Assembly: GCA_020912385.1 (NCBI GenBank)
Contig: CP087213.1
Location: 186,001-250,000 of the forward strand
Reading direction: 5' to 3'
Source: Neofusicoccum parvum
Lineage: Eukaryota > Ascomycota > Dothideomycetes > Botryosphaeriales > Botryosphaeriaceae
Length of the DNA stretch: 64,000 nt
Part shown: in pieces, positions 43,502 through 55,339 of the stretch
How the letters are laid out: every line of letters begins with the position of its first letter
Position numbering within the stretch: position 1 is the stretch's first letter
The notes under the pieces: model-generated
Told to the model about the DNA's origin: nothing
What the model saw: the letters and a program-made list of their open reading frames with translations, nothing else
Databases searched by the model: none
Made by a program: the position numbers and the translations under genes

Positions 43502-45169
43502 GACGGAGATCTAGAGTAGAGATGGATGGAGAGGGAGCAGGTGTGGGCGAGAAACAGCAGGCGGGGAGTGGGCGTCTCCCTTATACCCCAAGGGCAGCGG
43601 ACGGCGGTCCACATTTCCACAGCACCGCAAGACCCTTTGGGCGGAGGGGAATGATATCAGGGACCACAATAATTTTCATCGCACGAAAAGGGCGGGGTGG
43701 AGTCCGGAGTTGAGAGATGGGCGGGCGTTGCATGCGACGGCGCGAGCGGGCTGGGCAACGCCATGCGGCGGGAGATAGCCCAGGCAGTCGGGCCAGATGT
43801 GGGTGCGGTGATTTCATACTGGAGCGTGCGAGATAGCGTTGAAGGGCGGCGGCGTGTGCCAAGCGCGGCGGCGACGCAACAAGGCGGGTCAAGCGTTCAC
43901 CAGTGACGTCACGGTCCGTGCGCCGGTAGCTTAAATCCTCACGCGGCCAATCCCCAGCCCTGCCGCCCGTCCATCAGCCGCAGCGCCGCTGCCGGACATG
44001 GGTTCCGGCGGGAGCGGCGCAAGGAGACGCAAATCGCGGGTGGCGGCCGGTACAGGAGGGAAGGTTGTGCGAGCAGAAGGCGTGGGAGGGAGCTCTCAGC
44101 TCAGCGCCAGCACTCCCGCGCAGCGAACAGGAGAAACACCCGCCGGATCTGGAGTTGCTGGGCCGTTCGCCTCCCCGTTTGCTGGTCTCCGCCCGTCTCC
44201 GCTGCTGCGAACGACCTGCCCCATGAGCGCCGCATGCGAGACCCACGCCGCCCACGACTGTGGAGCCCACGCCCAGAGGATCGTCCCCAGAGCGACCACC
44301 GCATCACATGCGAAGACATCGTATCGAACGCCATTCGAGGTCACCGGCCCTAACGCTAGACAACTATTGAAAACTAACGTCAAGGAAAGCGGGCGATGCT
44401 TCAACAGAGAGCCGCACACCCATCACACCGGAGCATCTCCTACACCTGCACGCCCATCGCGCCTGTCGGTGCCGCCCCAGAAAATCTCCTGAACTAGCGA
44501 TTTTCTCAGAAGTGGACTGATCCCCGGTCGCACACCACCGTTGCTGGCCCTCGACGTCCCGGAACGGCGGTACCGTCCGCGAGCATTGGAAACTCGTCAT
44601 CCTGCAGGGAACCACACCGCATGGCCGGCGTCCAGTGCTGTCGCTTACTTTTCTTCGTGGCAAGAGCGAGCTGCAGCCGCCTAAATCAGGCCCGATCTCC
44701 TGCCCGATGAACCTGCCACTTTGTTCACATCCGCGACTGCCGCACCTTGCCAACACCGCTCAAGCCCATGGATCATTCTAACAATAGTCTTCAGCTCTAA
44801 TCCACAACGATTGACAGTCGATGAACTGTGATGAGCAAGCTAATGGAGGCGGCAGTGTCTTAGCCCGACGCAAACATCGGCGATCTCAGTGGGCAAAATA
44901 CCTGTAAAGCACTGCAAAGCAGTTCTCATTTCAGCGCACAATCCGCCCGGGTTGGACTCGACCATATATTATTATGCTTACTGATTATAGGCCTTGCAGT
45001 CTCCTCACTTCTAACCGATGCGGAATGCTCCATCTAACATTCAGTATCGCTGCTCAGCCAACACCTACGTGACTGACCGCCTCCCCCATCAGCTCGAGCT
45101 TGTTTAATCAAATTTTCCAAGGACTCCATGATGCGCTGTCCAACATGATATCTTACCCTTTCTCCGGTG
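43502..45169. other. Intergenic stretch
   Basis: The first 500 bases hold the promoter of the sugar transporter. The rest is GC-rich, then mixed. No coding frame is convincing on either strand. Confidence 0.35.
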
Positions 45170-46413
45170 TCAAATCATCCCTCCAGGCTCTGATCTCGCC
45201 ACACTACGGCTATCGTCTGCCACCACAATACTCACCTCCACCCTCGCAACCGCACTCTCCAACGCATTCGATGAGGCCATCGGACCACGTATACTAAGGC
45301 CTAACTTGCAGCTCTGATCATCAACATGCAGAAGTATAGGAACCGGGTTCGACTTCGACAGCCCAGCGCTCCCCGGCCGGCTCTTCACAACGGTGATCAC
45401 CAAGAACATCCCCACCAGCACAAGCATCGTAGCCGGCACAAATCCCCCGGCGCACGCGAACAAACATCTCCCGAACCCAAACAGTTCCACCGACCGCCTG
45501 GCTGGCCGCGATGGCCGGCGCGTTGCAGATGCACTCCTACAGCAGCACGTTCACCGCGGTGATAGCGCGATTATCCACTGTAATGCTGGGATACTTGATC
45601 TCGTTAGGGGCACGGCTTTTCCGGATGTAAGAGTCGAAATCAACACAGTGGGTCTGCATAGCAACAATCGCGAAAGAATCCCAAACACAGTTTCAACTCG
45701 AACAGGTGTACGGAGTGTCCAGCAGAGAGATTACCGGCGACGACCGTAGGCCGCTTTACATCAAACCTCGAATGTAGCGCGGTAGACTACAATCTGAGTT
45801 CTGACAGTACCATTTACAGATTCAGGCCATAGAGCTGTGGCTTCTCACTTACGTATTATACCAAATTCACCATCAGAGACTCTTTCGATGTTACCATCAT
45901 AGGTATATGCCATTATTGCCTCAGCAATGAAGCCCAGATTCCCCACCGCTCTAGATACAAGCTCGACAGCAATCTGGAAGAGAGAACATCTCCCACTGGT
46001 TGTGGCGGTGATGGCAGCACCGATGCATACGAAGTACCTGCCTCCCAATACCTCATCAGCACTTCATGAAACACACACCTCTGCCCAGCGTCACTCACCG
46101 TAATCCGAAACGGAAAATTAGAGGAATACTCCGAGTAGTCCGCCGCTCGCTGAATCGCAGTGTATGACTTCGTCCAGTGGACGAGGCCCCTTGCTGGAAG
46201 AAACTAAAGTTACCTGGTTGATGCACAACTCCACTGGCACCATAACCGCGATTCGGAAAACGGCAGATTTCAACGACACAAAGACATTCACGGTCATGCT
46301 CGCTCTCCAAGCAGGGCGGGCCCTCTGTTATATCTAGACAGAACCGCAACAGGCATCGCAAATGATGCCACTACCAGAGCCAGTACAAGTATCCGGTAGA
46401 ACCACGCATCCAT
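45170..46413 (-). pseudogene. Decayed DUF3176 membrane-protein gene
   Basis: Minus-strand pieces match the order of a fungal DUF3176 membrane protein. They are MDAWFYRILVLALVVASFAM (first span), ASMTVNVFVSLKSAVFRIAV with MVPVELCINQ, SKGPRPLDEVIHCDSASGG then LLGVFL, YFVCIGAAITATT, and near the end FVPATMLVLVGMFLVITVV with KSRPGSAGLSKSNPVPILL. The frame breaks after the first piece (an indel near 46,330), and LLGVFL is cut by TAA near 46,125. The long central extracellular part cannot be read through. The closing piece runs open to a stop at 45170. Because the order and spacing are right but the frame is not, I call it a pseudogene; a few undetected introns could explain part of it. Confidence 0.55.
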
Positions 46414-47287
46414 ACCGAGGGATCTTTTTGAATGGGTCGATGGCAGCGGCGGACTGCACTGCTATTGCTCGTTTGGAGAATCACTGAGTAGCGATACAGC
46501 TGAATAACTGTTGTTAGACGAAGTTGAACGGCCGAGCTCTAATTCGGAGACTCGCGTGGATGTGGGTGCGTATCTTGTTGGGCCCATGGCCTTGAGAAGC
46601 GCGTAGTATGGAGGAAGAGCGAGCCGCTAAAAGCTAGTGGAACTTTTTTCAGTAGTTTTCGATATGGTACCCACGCAGGGGCTTTCAGGCCTCAGTAGAT
46701 GGGGCGGAGAGAACTGACTCTCTGAACATGGACTCGCCGAACATGCTTCTGCAGTTCGATAGGTCAAATCCGATGAGATTTGCGCGATTACACTAGGTTG
46801 TGTTGCCTGTACACAGCGAGCAAAGGAAGTACTGGCCGTCCGATGCTGTACAAATTTTGGGGGTCTAGATCTGCATTGAATCTGCAGCAACCTGGGAGGC
46901 TGAATGGAGGCTTCAGTGCAATTCTCATGATTGATTGGTCCAAGAACGGGGCGTAAGATCAGATAGGGCGAAAAAGAGTAAGATATGTTACGAAAATAGA
47001 TCTATGATGCAAGCAATTTTTTCCTTCCCGAATTTTCATAGATTATGCTGTACTGCTCTAAAATGTTGGATAGGGTATACGCGATGGTGTTCGGGCTACA
47101 GGACAGAGCAGGCCGAGTGCCGATTATGGAAATTAAAAATTACAGGGTACAGGAATGGCTTGAAGATGGCGGCGGGGCTGTTATTCATGAGAGGAAACAG
47201 CCGCACCAGCCTGCGTAACTCCACCATGGAGTTGTTTTTTTCTTTGACTTCTTCCGAAGACCATCTAATATACGGCTCGACAGCCTG
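46414..47287. other. Intergenic stretch
   Basis: AT-rich from about 46,950. No supported feature. Confidence 0.35.
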
Positions 47288-47774
47288 TCAGTGGTGTTCA
47301 ACCTTCTGAAGGCAATCACCGTCGACATCCTCCGCCACTATCCGCTTCTCCACAGGGTCCCAGAGGTTGTACGTGTTCGAAGAGGTGCCTAGCTTGGTTA
47401 TTCTGTAGATCGGAATGTGCTCCAGGTCGAGGTCGTCGGTGTCTTCTCGGAAAATGACTTTGTCGTTGACTTTGAACTTGTATACCTTTGGCGCTGCGAC
47501 TGCTCAGTACTTCTTCCTTGAAATCAACGCGCGGCTTCTCCTTACATATTTTATCCATTATCCAGTCCACCAGCGGTATGATGGATGCGACGATGCCGAT
47601 TATGCTCGGTATCCGTCTTGCGCCCTTCCTTGCCGCTGCGGTTTTCGACCCTTTCGGCTTCCTCGACGACGGCGGCGGCGGGCGATATCGTCCCGACTGA
47701 CGGCTCTGATACGCCGATCGGGGGGGCTGTCGGCTGCGATAAGGCGGCCCTCCGGCACGGACGCCCCGGTTCAT
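47288..47774 (-). CDS. Small hypothetical protein with hydrophobic helix and SH3/Tudor-like end
   Basis: Exons on the minus strand are 47774-47546 and 47499-47288, giving 146 residues. The 46-base intron opens with GTAAGG. Without it the frame runs into low-information sequence; with it, the second exon is coherent. Residues 1-50 are basic and Pro-rich (SRQPPRSAYQSRQSGRYRPP). IPSIIGIVASIIPLVDWIMD (about 54-73) is a hydrophobic helix that could enter a membrane. Residues 78-146 form a compact, acidic, beta-rich end (FKVNDKVIFREDTDDLDL, IYRITKLGTSSNTYNLWD) reminiscent of small SH3 or Tudor-like barrels. I do not know the family. Confidence 0.55.
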
Positions 47775-48722
47775 GGTGACTTGGTTAAGCTGGCAGGAGC
47801 CACAGTTGGCTGCAATAGTGCGATGGAGCGGTGTAGAAATGGGAAGTTTTACAGACAGCAGGGAAGGGTTCCCTGATTTAACTGTAGACTGACCGGTGAG
47901 GGTGGACGACGTCAGCTTACTACAGGGTGCACCTATAAGCGACGAATTGCGTTGCGGAATGCTAATGTGTGATACCCTCTGACTATTACATTACAGCCCC
48001 CGATATGGCGCATGGGTCTAGGTTCGAGCCGCCACTACTTTCTTGGCGAACACCCGCAGGTGGCGGATGTAAGATAAGCGTATACATGCAGGATAAGTTC
48101 CCGCACTCGATGGCTGTGTCGCGGCAGTGCCACCAGCTCCACATCAAAGATCGGATTGCCGATAACTCAAGTTACACCTGTGAAAAATCTCCGTCGCTTT
48201 GGTGATGTGAAATCTGTACATTCGCTGGAAGTCTTCCGCGTTGTCACATGTTTGCATGCGCGGGGGCTGTTCACACGATTATGCTTGGGGGGCGAAAAAG
48301 AAATAAGAATGTGGCGGCTGACGGGGTTTGCATGAGTCAAGCAGACCAGTGCATGACGTAGCGCTCCGTGACGTAGATGTAAATCAGTTGGGTATCTGTT
48401 TCTTTTTTTCCCCGCAGCAGTGTGGCAGCTGCTGGGGGAGCGGACGAATCGAGACTAGCCCGTCACCAAGCACCACCGCCCATAAGCGCTTCACCCGCAG
48501 GCACCAGGCAGCACGCGGCGTGCAGAGGGAGCCAAAAATTACATTAAGGAGCGTATCGCTGCGTCCAAACAGCACCGCAACAGAAGTTTACTCTAAGCAG
48601 AAGAAAGCAGCCCTCGCCATTAACCACCCCCACCACCCGTCCAATCAGGGAATGTCGAGCTCCCACCGCACCGCCTCCCCGCCGCAGCGCTTCCCGCCGC
48701 AGCGCCTCCCACCCGCGCCAGC
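47775..48722. other. Intergenic stretch
   Basis: No supported gene. A GGTTCGAGCC box at about 48,022 was checked as a tRNA T-arm and rejected. The stretch 48,640-48,722 is the C-rich 3' flank of the next minus-strand gene. Confidence 0.35.
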
Positions 48723-49543
48723 TCAAGCAACAAACGCCCTCTTCCGCCTCCACCCGCCCTTGCCCTTGCCGTGGTAATCGCCATCATCGCAGCCGCCATC
48801 GCACGGGTGGTCGCCCTGCCCCCAGGCGCCGGGCGGCGGCAGCGCGGGGCCGGGGCCGCCGCCGAGGCCACCGAACTGGTTGATGCAGTCGTCGAAGGCG
48901 TTGTTGATCGGGGGCCACCAGTCCTGGAGCTGGGGGTGCTGGGGCGGCGAGCAGATGACGAGGAGCGCGTTCTGGATGTTCTGGGACGCGGCGAAGCGCC
49001 GTCAGCTGGCTGAACGAAAATACACACGAGATGATGGGGGGTTTGCTTACGTCGAAGATTCCTTGCAGCTGCTGGATGGCGCCGAAGACGGCAGACGCGA
49101 TCTGCGAGAAGAGGTCGGTGCCGCCGTTGAGGATGCCGAGGAGCCCGTTCTGCGCGTCGAGGCAGTCGCCCCAGGCCTGCGTGATCTGCGTGGACTCTTC
49201 TTCCGTGAAGGTGACCGAGATGCCTTGCGCGCTTTGGATGATCGACCAGGTGGTCTTGGCGGTCGTGACGACTTGGGTGAAGGTGTCTCCGATGCCCTGC
49301 GCGACGGGTTAGTCTGCGGTTCGTTTGAGAGAACACCGAGGGTAGGGGGATTCGCACAAAGATTCCGCCAAAGCCTTGAGTGAGGCCGCCTCGGCCGATG
49401 GACTGGCAACTGTTCTGAAGATCCTGTGTCTTGGCGGTCAACTGATGGATGGCGTCGATAATCGAGCCTGGGTCCGTGGCAACGGATGGCACGGCCAGGA
49501 AGGCGAGGGCCGCAGTAGCGGCAGTGCGGATATTAAAGAGCAT
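48723..49543 (-). CDS. Secreted HsbA-like (hydrophobic surface-binding) protein
   Basis: Exons on the minus strand are 49543-49358, 49296-49051 and 48980-48723, giving 229 residues; all junctions fall between codons. A signal peptide (TAATAALAFLAVPSVAT) is followed by a helical region with regularly spaced Gln, Thr and Leu (IIDAIHQLTAKTQDLQNSCQ, FTQVVTTAKTTWSIIQSAQG, IASAVFGAIQQLQGIFDN). This resembles HsbA/cell-wall mannoprotein-type fungal secreted proteins. It differs in four or more Cys residues and in a Gly/Pro-rich tail ending in HGKGKGGWRRKRAFVA. The family call rests on general character only. A TATATAAG box on the minus strand (49653-49660) is about 110 bases upstream of the ATG. Confidence 0.6.
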
Positions 49544-52485
49544 GTTGGCCGCTTTGAAGTCGGAGGAGAGCTCAAAGGTAATCGATATTTAGGTGGTGAT
49601 TGCAGACAGTTGTTGGAGCTGTTGATGGCCATGAGAGACGGTCTATCCACTTCTTATATACTGATGCTGTGGCTCTCAGATTCGGTCCAATCTATTTTAG
49701 TCTCGTATTCTACTTCTCTGGTATGCTTAAAAGAATCTGTCTCTACTGACTCTTGAGCGGTAAAAGGTGCAAGGTGAGTTGGCCGATCTGAATTTCACCT
49801 AAGCCTAAACGAACCTGCTATATGGTATACCCGTCGTATTGGTGCCGTCTTCTCCGCACCTCAGGAGTGTCCAATTATTCCGACTGCACAAAAATGCGAA
49901 GCCGCCCGGCATACTCTGTTGGGACTCGTCCGTGCACAGCAACATGAGCCGGGGTCGCATCCTTACTTATGCACTGTGGCAGTTTCTGTTAGTAAAACTT
50001 TCCTTTTCAGGTTACAGCGCACAAGGAGTATCCTCATTTTCGGAGCTCCCGCCAGTCAAGGTTGCGGCGAGCACCTTCTATCCAGCCAACGGTGAATTTA
50101 TTGACCGGACTTGATCCGTACGAAAATAAAAGTTCAAGAGGCCTCTAAAAGGGGAACCATGACTGCAGCAGCCAATCAGAGGGGGTCATGCGAACTTAGA
50201 GTAGGATCTTTAGGCTTTGATGAGGGCTCGGGATTTAAGGTTTAACCCGGATCCAATCAACGGTCTATCCGAATACTCCTAGAATGGGAAAAACCTTACT
50301 CGATTCAGGAACGGGCCTGTCCGTGTGCGAGCATAAAGAGGAATAGGCGTTGCCGGAAGTTGACATGTGCTGGCTCCACCCAGGAATGCCGGCACAAGGT
50401 GCTAAACCGGACAACGGATATTGGCGTGGAAGCTTCTTTGCGCTGAAGGAGCACATTTTCCATCACAAGCTCTTCCGGCACGCAGTTCTTTAACGCGGGG
50501 ATTTTTATGTATGCTAATGTGTACGTCAATGGAACCAGTATAGTTGATTTGCTTCGCCTTTCCTGTTGGAAACCACGACATCCGGGCTAACAGTATCTCG
50601 TGAAGTTGGACTTGCTGAAGCTCAGGTATTTGCATACCATATCGAGATCATACTAAATACAGACCCAGAAAGTTTGAAAAGCTCTTGCAGACAGTGCGTG
50701 AGGGAGGCATCTCCGTACGAATGCAGTCTCCGCATCTCTTGAACCTAAAGTACAGCTGCAAGATTACTCATTTACCTCATACCCATTCTTGGATGCGGGA
50801 TTTGCCAGCTTCCCGCGACTTTTTTCTTTCCTTTTTTACCTCTCGGCTCGGGTTGTTACATCACCTGAGCTTCAAACGAAAATTTCTGCTTGGGATCTCA
50901 AAGGCAACTTTCGCATTGAGGACGGAGTATTCATTTCCATGCTTCTATCTTAGTTGCTGGCCGCCAGATCCGCTCATCCGCATACCGCGTTCCTCTATTC
51001 GATATTTTTCATACATGGGGCTCGGATTCAAGTCATGAGAAGGTGTTGTTACAAAGCTAATATGCCATCTGAGGTGACCTTTTCGTATATTCTGGCTATC
51101 CGCTGTGCCGGGAGGGGATAAGGTTTGCGGCAATCGAAGAATACGGGAGCTGATGTGAACGTACAGCAGACCTATGCTCAAGAGTCGGTGACGGTTCACA
51201 TTTGGGAAGATGGCTAGAATGAGGAGTTGGAGTCAAAATGCACTCAACGGGATTCCCTTTGTCGACAGTGTGTATTTGTCGGGGTTGTAGATTGTAGTTC
51301 CGATGAATATGGAATATCACGCGGATGCAATAAATCTTGCTGGAAGAGCCATCACGCAATGCTCATATCTTCTTATTTCCGACAGATGAAACACGTATGC
51401 AAGTCACAAAACGAAGGAAGAAGTTGAGCCGCTTGCACTTAGACATCAAAATGGAAAGATGGGAAATTCCTTGACCGGCTCACTTGTTTACTCACTTGAA
51501 GTCTGATTTCTACTACCAACTCCGTGAGTCAACTCTTGAGAAGGATATCATTGTTGAGGAGTTGAACACCAACGATACCATAGCGAAAGGGATGCTAGAG
51601 TAGACTCACATCATGTCATGGCAGACGGTTCGAGTGGAGCGCCAGTCAGATTCACGGCGGTTCGGAGGATCCCCGACCTCCGAGAGCCGCAACTTTCTTT
51701 TCTCGAGTCAACCTTTTATTCACCTATCTGCCAAGATAATTGCAATTAGGCCAGCTACGGACAGCTTCCTGCTCTGCGGAAACGCCCAATGACGAGAAAG
51801 AAAAAGCTTACATATCAAGCCGGTACTTTTCCATGCCCGTACAACAGAATAGACAGCGCAAGGTGTAAGTCTAAGGCCAAAGAATCTTCTCTCTCAAGAT
51901 TTTCACAGTCTGCATGATCTCATCTTCTTTAAAACCATTGAAATATTCCGGGCCAACAGTAACAAACAACTCAGTATATTCATGTATCCCATATCAATGA
52001 GCTCCAAGCTCCACAGCCGCAACTCGACCATCCGTCTCCGATAGATGGAAGTGCATGAAAGCCATAGTCTACGAGTCGAAGATGTTGAGATGTTCGAATT
52101 GACTTTATCGACTTGTAGCAGATAACAACCCCCATCAAGGAATGAAGCAGGGATGCAGACCGAAAGCAGTAAGTTTTTGTTTCAGAAACCGACCAACAAG
52201 GGAATACCTTCGACCAGAGTAGGCTCGAAGAAGAGCCGCAATAGCCGCAACGAACAACAGCCCAATCTTGAGCCCGACAAGGAGCAAAGATGAGGAAATG
52301 CATTTGTTATTGACAGGGAATAGAACAATATCTAAAGCATGACACCCAGCACGAATCAGTGTAGCAGAGCAACGCCGAAGACATCCTCGAAGTTCTACGT
52401 CAGGAAGCCTGCATAAGCTGCGCCATTTATCCACCCACGGCCACCCCTCAACCCCACCTCTCTCCATCTTCCCGCGCGAACGCCC
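49544..52485. other. Long gene-poor stretch
   Basis: This is 2.9 kb, mostly AT-rich. Apart from the minus-strand TATA box at 49653-49660 belonging to the HsbA-like gene, I find no frame, RNA or repeat that I can support. Short hydrophobic frames at 50,700-51,000 (plus) and 52,140-52,470 (minus) look like chance. Confidence 0.35.
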
Positions 52486-53732
52486 TCACTCCTTCCCCTC
52501 CCCCTCCCCCTCACCCTCCGCCCCCTCACCATCCCTCTTCTCCCCTCCCCCCTCCTCCCCCTCCTGCACCACCACCCTCCCCCTCCACCCCCTCATCAAC
52601 TCCACACACCTCTTCCGCAACCCCACCTGCATCCAAACCGGCCACCCCCGCACCTTCGCACTAACCCACCACCCCGCCCCCGGCAACACCAACAACCCAC
52701 TCTTCCCGCTCAACACCTGCCGCACCACCGCCTCCGCCACCGTCTCGACCTCGAGCGTGTAATTCACCACGCCATCCCCCTCCTTGAACCCGGCAAACAA
52801 GCTCGTCCGCGTGTAATTCTGACACACCGCCACGGTCCTTACCCGCGGCGCGCCGTACAGCGTCGGCAGCTCCGCGGCCAGGGCTTCGTGCAGGGCCAGC
52901 GCGGCGGCCTTCGACGCGGCGTAGTCGGCTAGGTACGGAGCCGCGACGTAGGCGGCTTGGGAGGCGATGGTGACGAGCATGCCGTGGTCGGCGGCGATCA
53001 TGGGGGGGAGGAGGAGCTGGGCGAGGTGGGCGTGGGCGAGGGTGTTGATTGCGAAGGTCTTGTGGATGAGGTGCGGCGGGGACGAGAGGAGCGGGTGGCC
53101 GAAGCAGACGCCGGCGTTGTTGATCAGGACGGTGGGGGCGGCGGCGAAGTGGGCGCGGACGGCGGCGACGGCGGCGGAGATGGAGGGCGGGGAGGAGAGG
53201 TCGCAGTGGGTGTGGTGGACGGAGGGGGGCGCTGGGCGGTGTCAGTGTCTCTCCTTTTGTTTTTCTCTTCTGGTGGCCGACGGACCTTCGTAGGTCAGCG
53301 GTTGGATGTCCAGCACGGCGACGCGGATGCCGCGCTCGGCCAGCAGCAGCACGATGGCCTTGCCGATGCCGTCGCTCCCGCCCGTCACCACCACCAGCTC
53401 CTTGGACCAGTCGTACACGTCGTTCGTCCAGTTGTTGGCCACGGCGCGGTCCAGCCAGCCGCTGATGCGGTCGGCCAGGCCCAGGCACAGCAGCGTCTTG
53501 AGGTGCTTGAGCGCGCCGGGGTGGAGGGACGCGACGGCCTGGCCCTTGCGGGTGTAGCGGGCGAGGAGCAGCAGCGGCAGGGTCAGGGCGGGGTTGAGGG
53601 CGGTGTGCTTGAGGATGCGGCCGAGGGTGTCGATGGTGAAGCCTGGGCAGAGGTCAGTCCCTGTATATCTCGACTGTGATGTCATCCTGGCCCACCTTCG
53701 CGCTGGAGGCGCCAATCGCTGCGGAGAGGCAT
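52486..53732 (-). CDS. Membrane-associated short-chain dehydrogenase (17-beta-HSD11/retinal SDR-like)
   Basis: Exons on the minus strand are 53732-53696, 53642-53286 and 53231-52486, giving 379 residues. Motifs are complete: VVVTGGSDGIGKAIVLLLAE with Asp after the second strand (VLDIQ; NAD likely), NNAGVCFG, Ser in TIASQAAYV and YAASK. A hydrophobic N-terminal piece (ALNPALTLPLLLLARY) would hold it to the ER or lipid-droplet membrane, as in 17-beta-HSD11/RDH10-like enzymes that act on sterols or retinoid-like lipids. The substrate is unknown. The last 30 residues are a Glu/Gly low-complexity tail (EGAEGEGEGEGKE) encoded by a GGGGA-rich tract. The coding strand shifts from C-rich to G-rich toward the 3' end. 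Confidence 0.88.
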
Positions 53733-54368
53733 GGCGGCGGGAAGCACGCAGGCGGCACTCAAGGGAGAGACAGGAGCGAAGCTGGTCCGGCGCTGGAGCA
53801 GCAGGACGGGCGGTTAAGGGTCCGCCCCAGAGACAGCCGCGCGCCGCCGTCTAGCCGCAACAGGCAAGCTGGGGCCTGGCATCGGTGCGGGGTTCTCTTC
53901 GTGGCGGGCCTGCAACGGCCGCCAGAGCACGTGCGCCTCGGTTCCCCAGCTTTTCGGTCGCGGGCGTCGCTGCGTGATTGGCCTCCGTGCAATCGTCGAC
54001 GCACTCCGAGCCGCTTGAGGCTGGATGTCGACTGCTCGGCGGAGCTAAGGGGAGCTGTTGAATCCGGGGGGACGCCGTCCGCCGCGGAACCTGGAACATC
54101 GCAATCCCGCCCAGCCTCTCTATTACTCGCGAGCGCTTGGCCTGCCTCCGAAAGCAGACATGAGCTGCGCGCTCCCGTGTCCGCAGCGGACGCCTGAGCA
54201 CTTCCCAAGCTCTTCCTCTCCGTCGTCGCTCGTCAACCACGCCTCACACGCCCTCTCTCAAACCAGACCACCCGAAGCAATCAGCATCAAGAACAAAAAA
54301 ATGTATTAGCCTGCGATACGTAACCCCGCCCGACCACCTCAAAACGCCCTCCCCCGCCCACCCACACA
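53733..54368. other. Intergenic stretch
   Basis: GC-rich upstream region of the SDR gene and 3' flank of the His-rich protein gene. No supported gene. Confidence 0.35.
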
Positions 54369-54785
54369 TCACGTCCGATACACCACCTTCTCCCTCCTGA
54401 CCGTGTCCCAGCCGCCGGGGCTGGGCTGGCGCTCGACGACCAAGCTCCGGCGCGCGGGCTCGTGCACCTCGACGTAGCGGCGCTCGGAGACGGGCAGGCT
54501 GGACGCGCTGGACCGGTAGTGGTGGTGGTGGTGGTCGTGCGAGCGGCGGGCGGGCGGCGGCAGGCGGGCGACGCTGCCGCTGTGCCGGTAGTGGTGCACG
54601 CTGTGGTGGCTGTGGTGCGAGGCCGGCCGCGTGTGGTAGTAGGCCGTGTGCGTGCCGGTGCGGGGCGGTGGCTCGTGGTAGGGGTCGTACTGAGGGCGGG
54701 TTAGTGGGGGTGGGTGGTGTGGGAGGGAAGAGGCGCAAAAGGTGGGCGGACGGGTGGGGCTTACGGCGGTTTTGAAGAGGCACAT
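54369..54785 (-). CDS. Small His/Arg-rich protein
   Basis: Exons on the minus strand are 54785-54765 (only MCLFKTA) and 54689-54369, giving 113 residues. The 75-base intron has consensus GTAAGC and CTCAG ends and a CACTAAC branch point. The chain contains two His clusters (SHHSHHSVHHYRHSG and SHDHHHHHYRSS) and a coherent end (ERRYVEVHEPARRSLVVERQ, GGWDTVRREKVVYRT). The tiny first exon starting MCLF is shared, as I recall, by small uncharacterised fungal proteins. The His clusters could bind metal, but nothing else supports a function. No signal peptide or membrane span. Confidence 0.6.
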   Translation of the reverse strand: MCLFKTAVSPTRPPTFCASSLPHHPPPLTRPQYDPYHEPPPRTGTHTAYYHTRPASHHSHHSVHHYRHSGSVARLPPPARRSHDHHHHHYRSSASSLPVSERRYVEVHEPARRSLVVERQPSPGGWDTVRREKVVYRT

Positions 54786-55339
54786 TGTGGGGTGCGCGGG
54801 TGTGCAGTGTGTGGAGGAGGGGAGAAGGGCGGGATGATCCCGTCGGCAGCCGAGAAGCAGAGAGGTGGGTTGGCGGGCGAGAGGAAACTTTCTTGCGAGT
54901 AGAGTTTGAGGATTGAGTGGGGGAGCGACGCAGATGATATACAGGGAGCACGCGGGCGGATCACTGCAGGTCTTTGGTTCATGCAAAGAAGAGGAAAAAA
55001 AAAGCATCGAATGGTTCGGCTTAGAGCAGGCTGCAATGCATGCTCGAGTAAGACGGCGCTGCTGACGATGACGCAAGTGCGGCGCTTGGCAGCCGTTGTA
55101 TCCAAGGTCTCACCACCGCGCTAGTCCTGCTCCGGCCTCGACCTCTTATTCCAGCCATGAGAACCATGCCAACCGGACCGGGATAGCATTAAACACAATA
55201 CATCGCTCCAGCTCCAAAATCCGGGTGGCAGGAAGCATACGAGCACATTTCCGCGCATCAACCCGGACCTCATCCTCCACCCTCCCCCCGCCGAACCAAA
55301 CCGCCAAACCCACAAGTCCCCCACCAAAAAAAAAAAAAA
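54786..55339. other. Intergenic stretch
   Basis: Leader and promoter of the His-rich protein gene. A run of about 13 A (55,326-55,338) directly abuts the stop of the next minus-strand gene. No other feature. Confidence 0.35.

Noticed and set aside
48015..48035. Second tRNA T-arm-like GGTTCGAGCC box
   Set aside because: Flanking bases do not form the T-stem, and no anticodon arm is found upstream.
52135..52467. Hydrophobic minus-strand frame of 110 codons
   Set aside because: One membrane-like stretch only, no splice-compatible extension and no family features; likely chance in AT-rich DNA.
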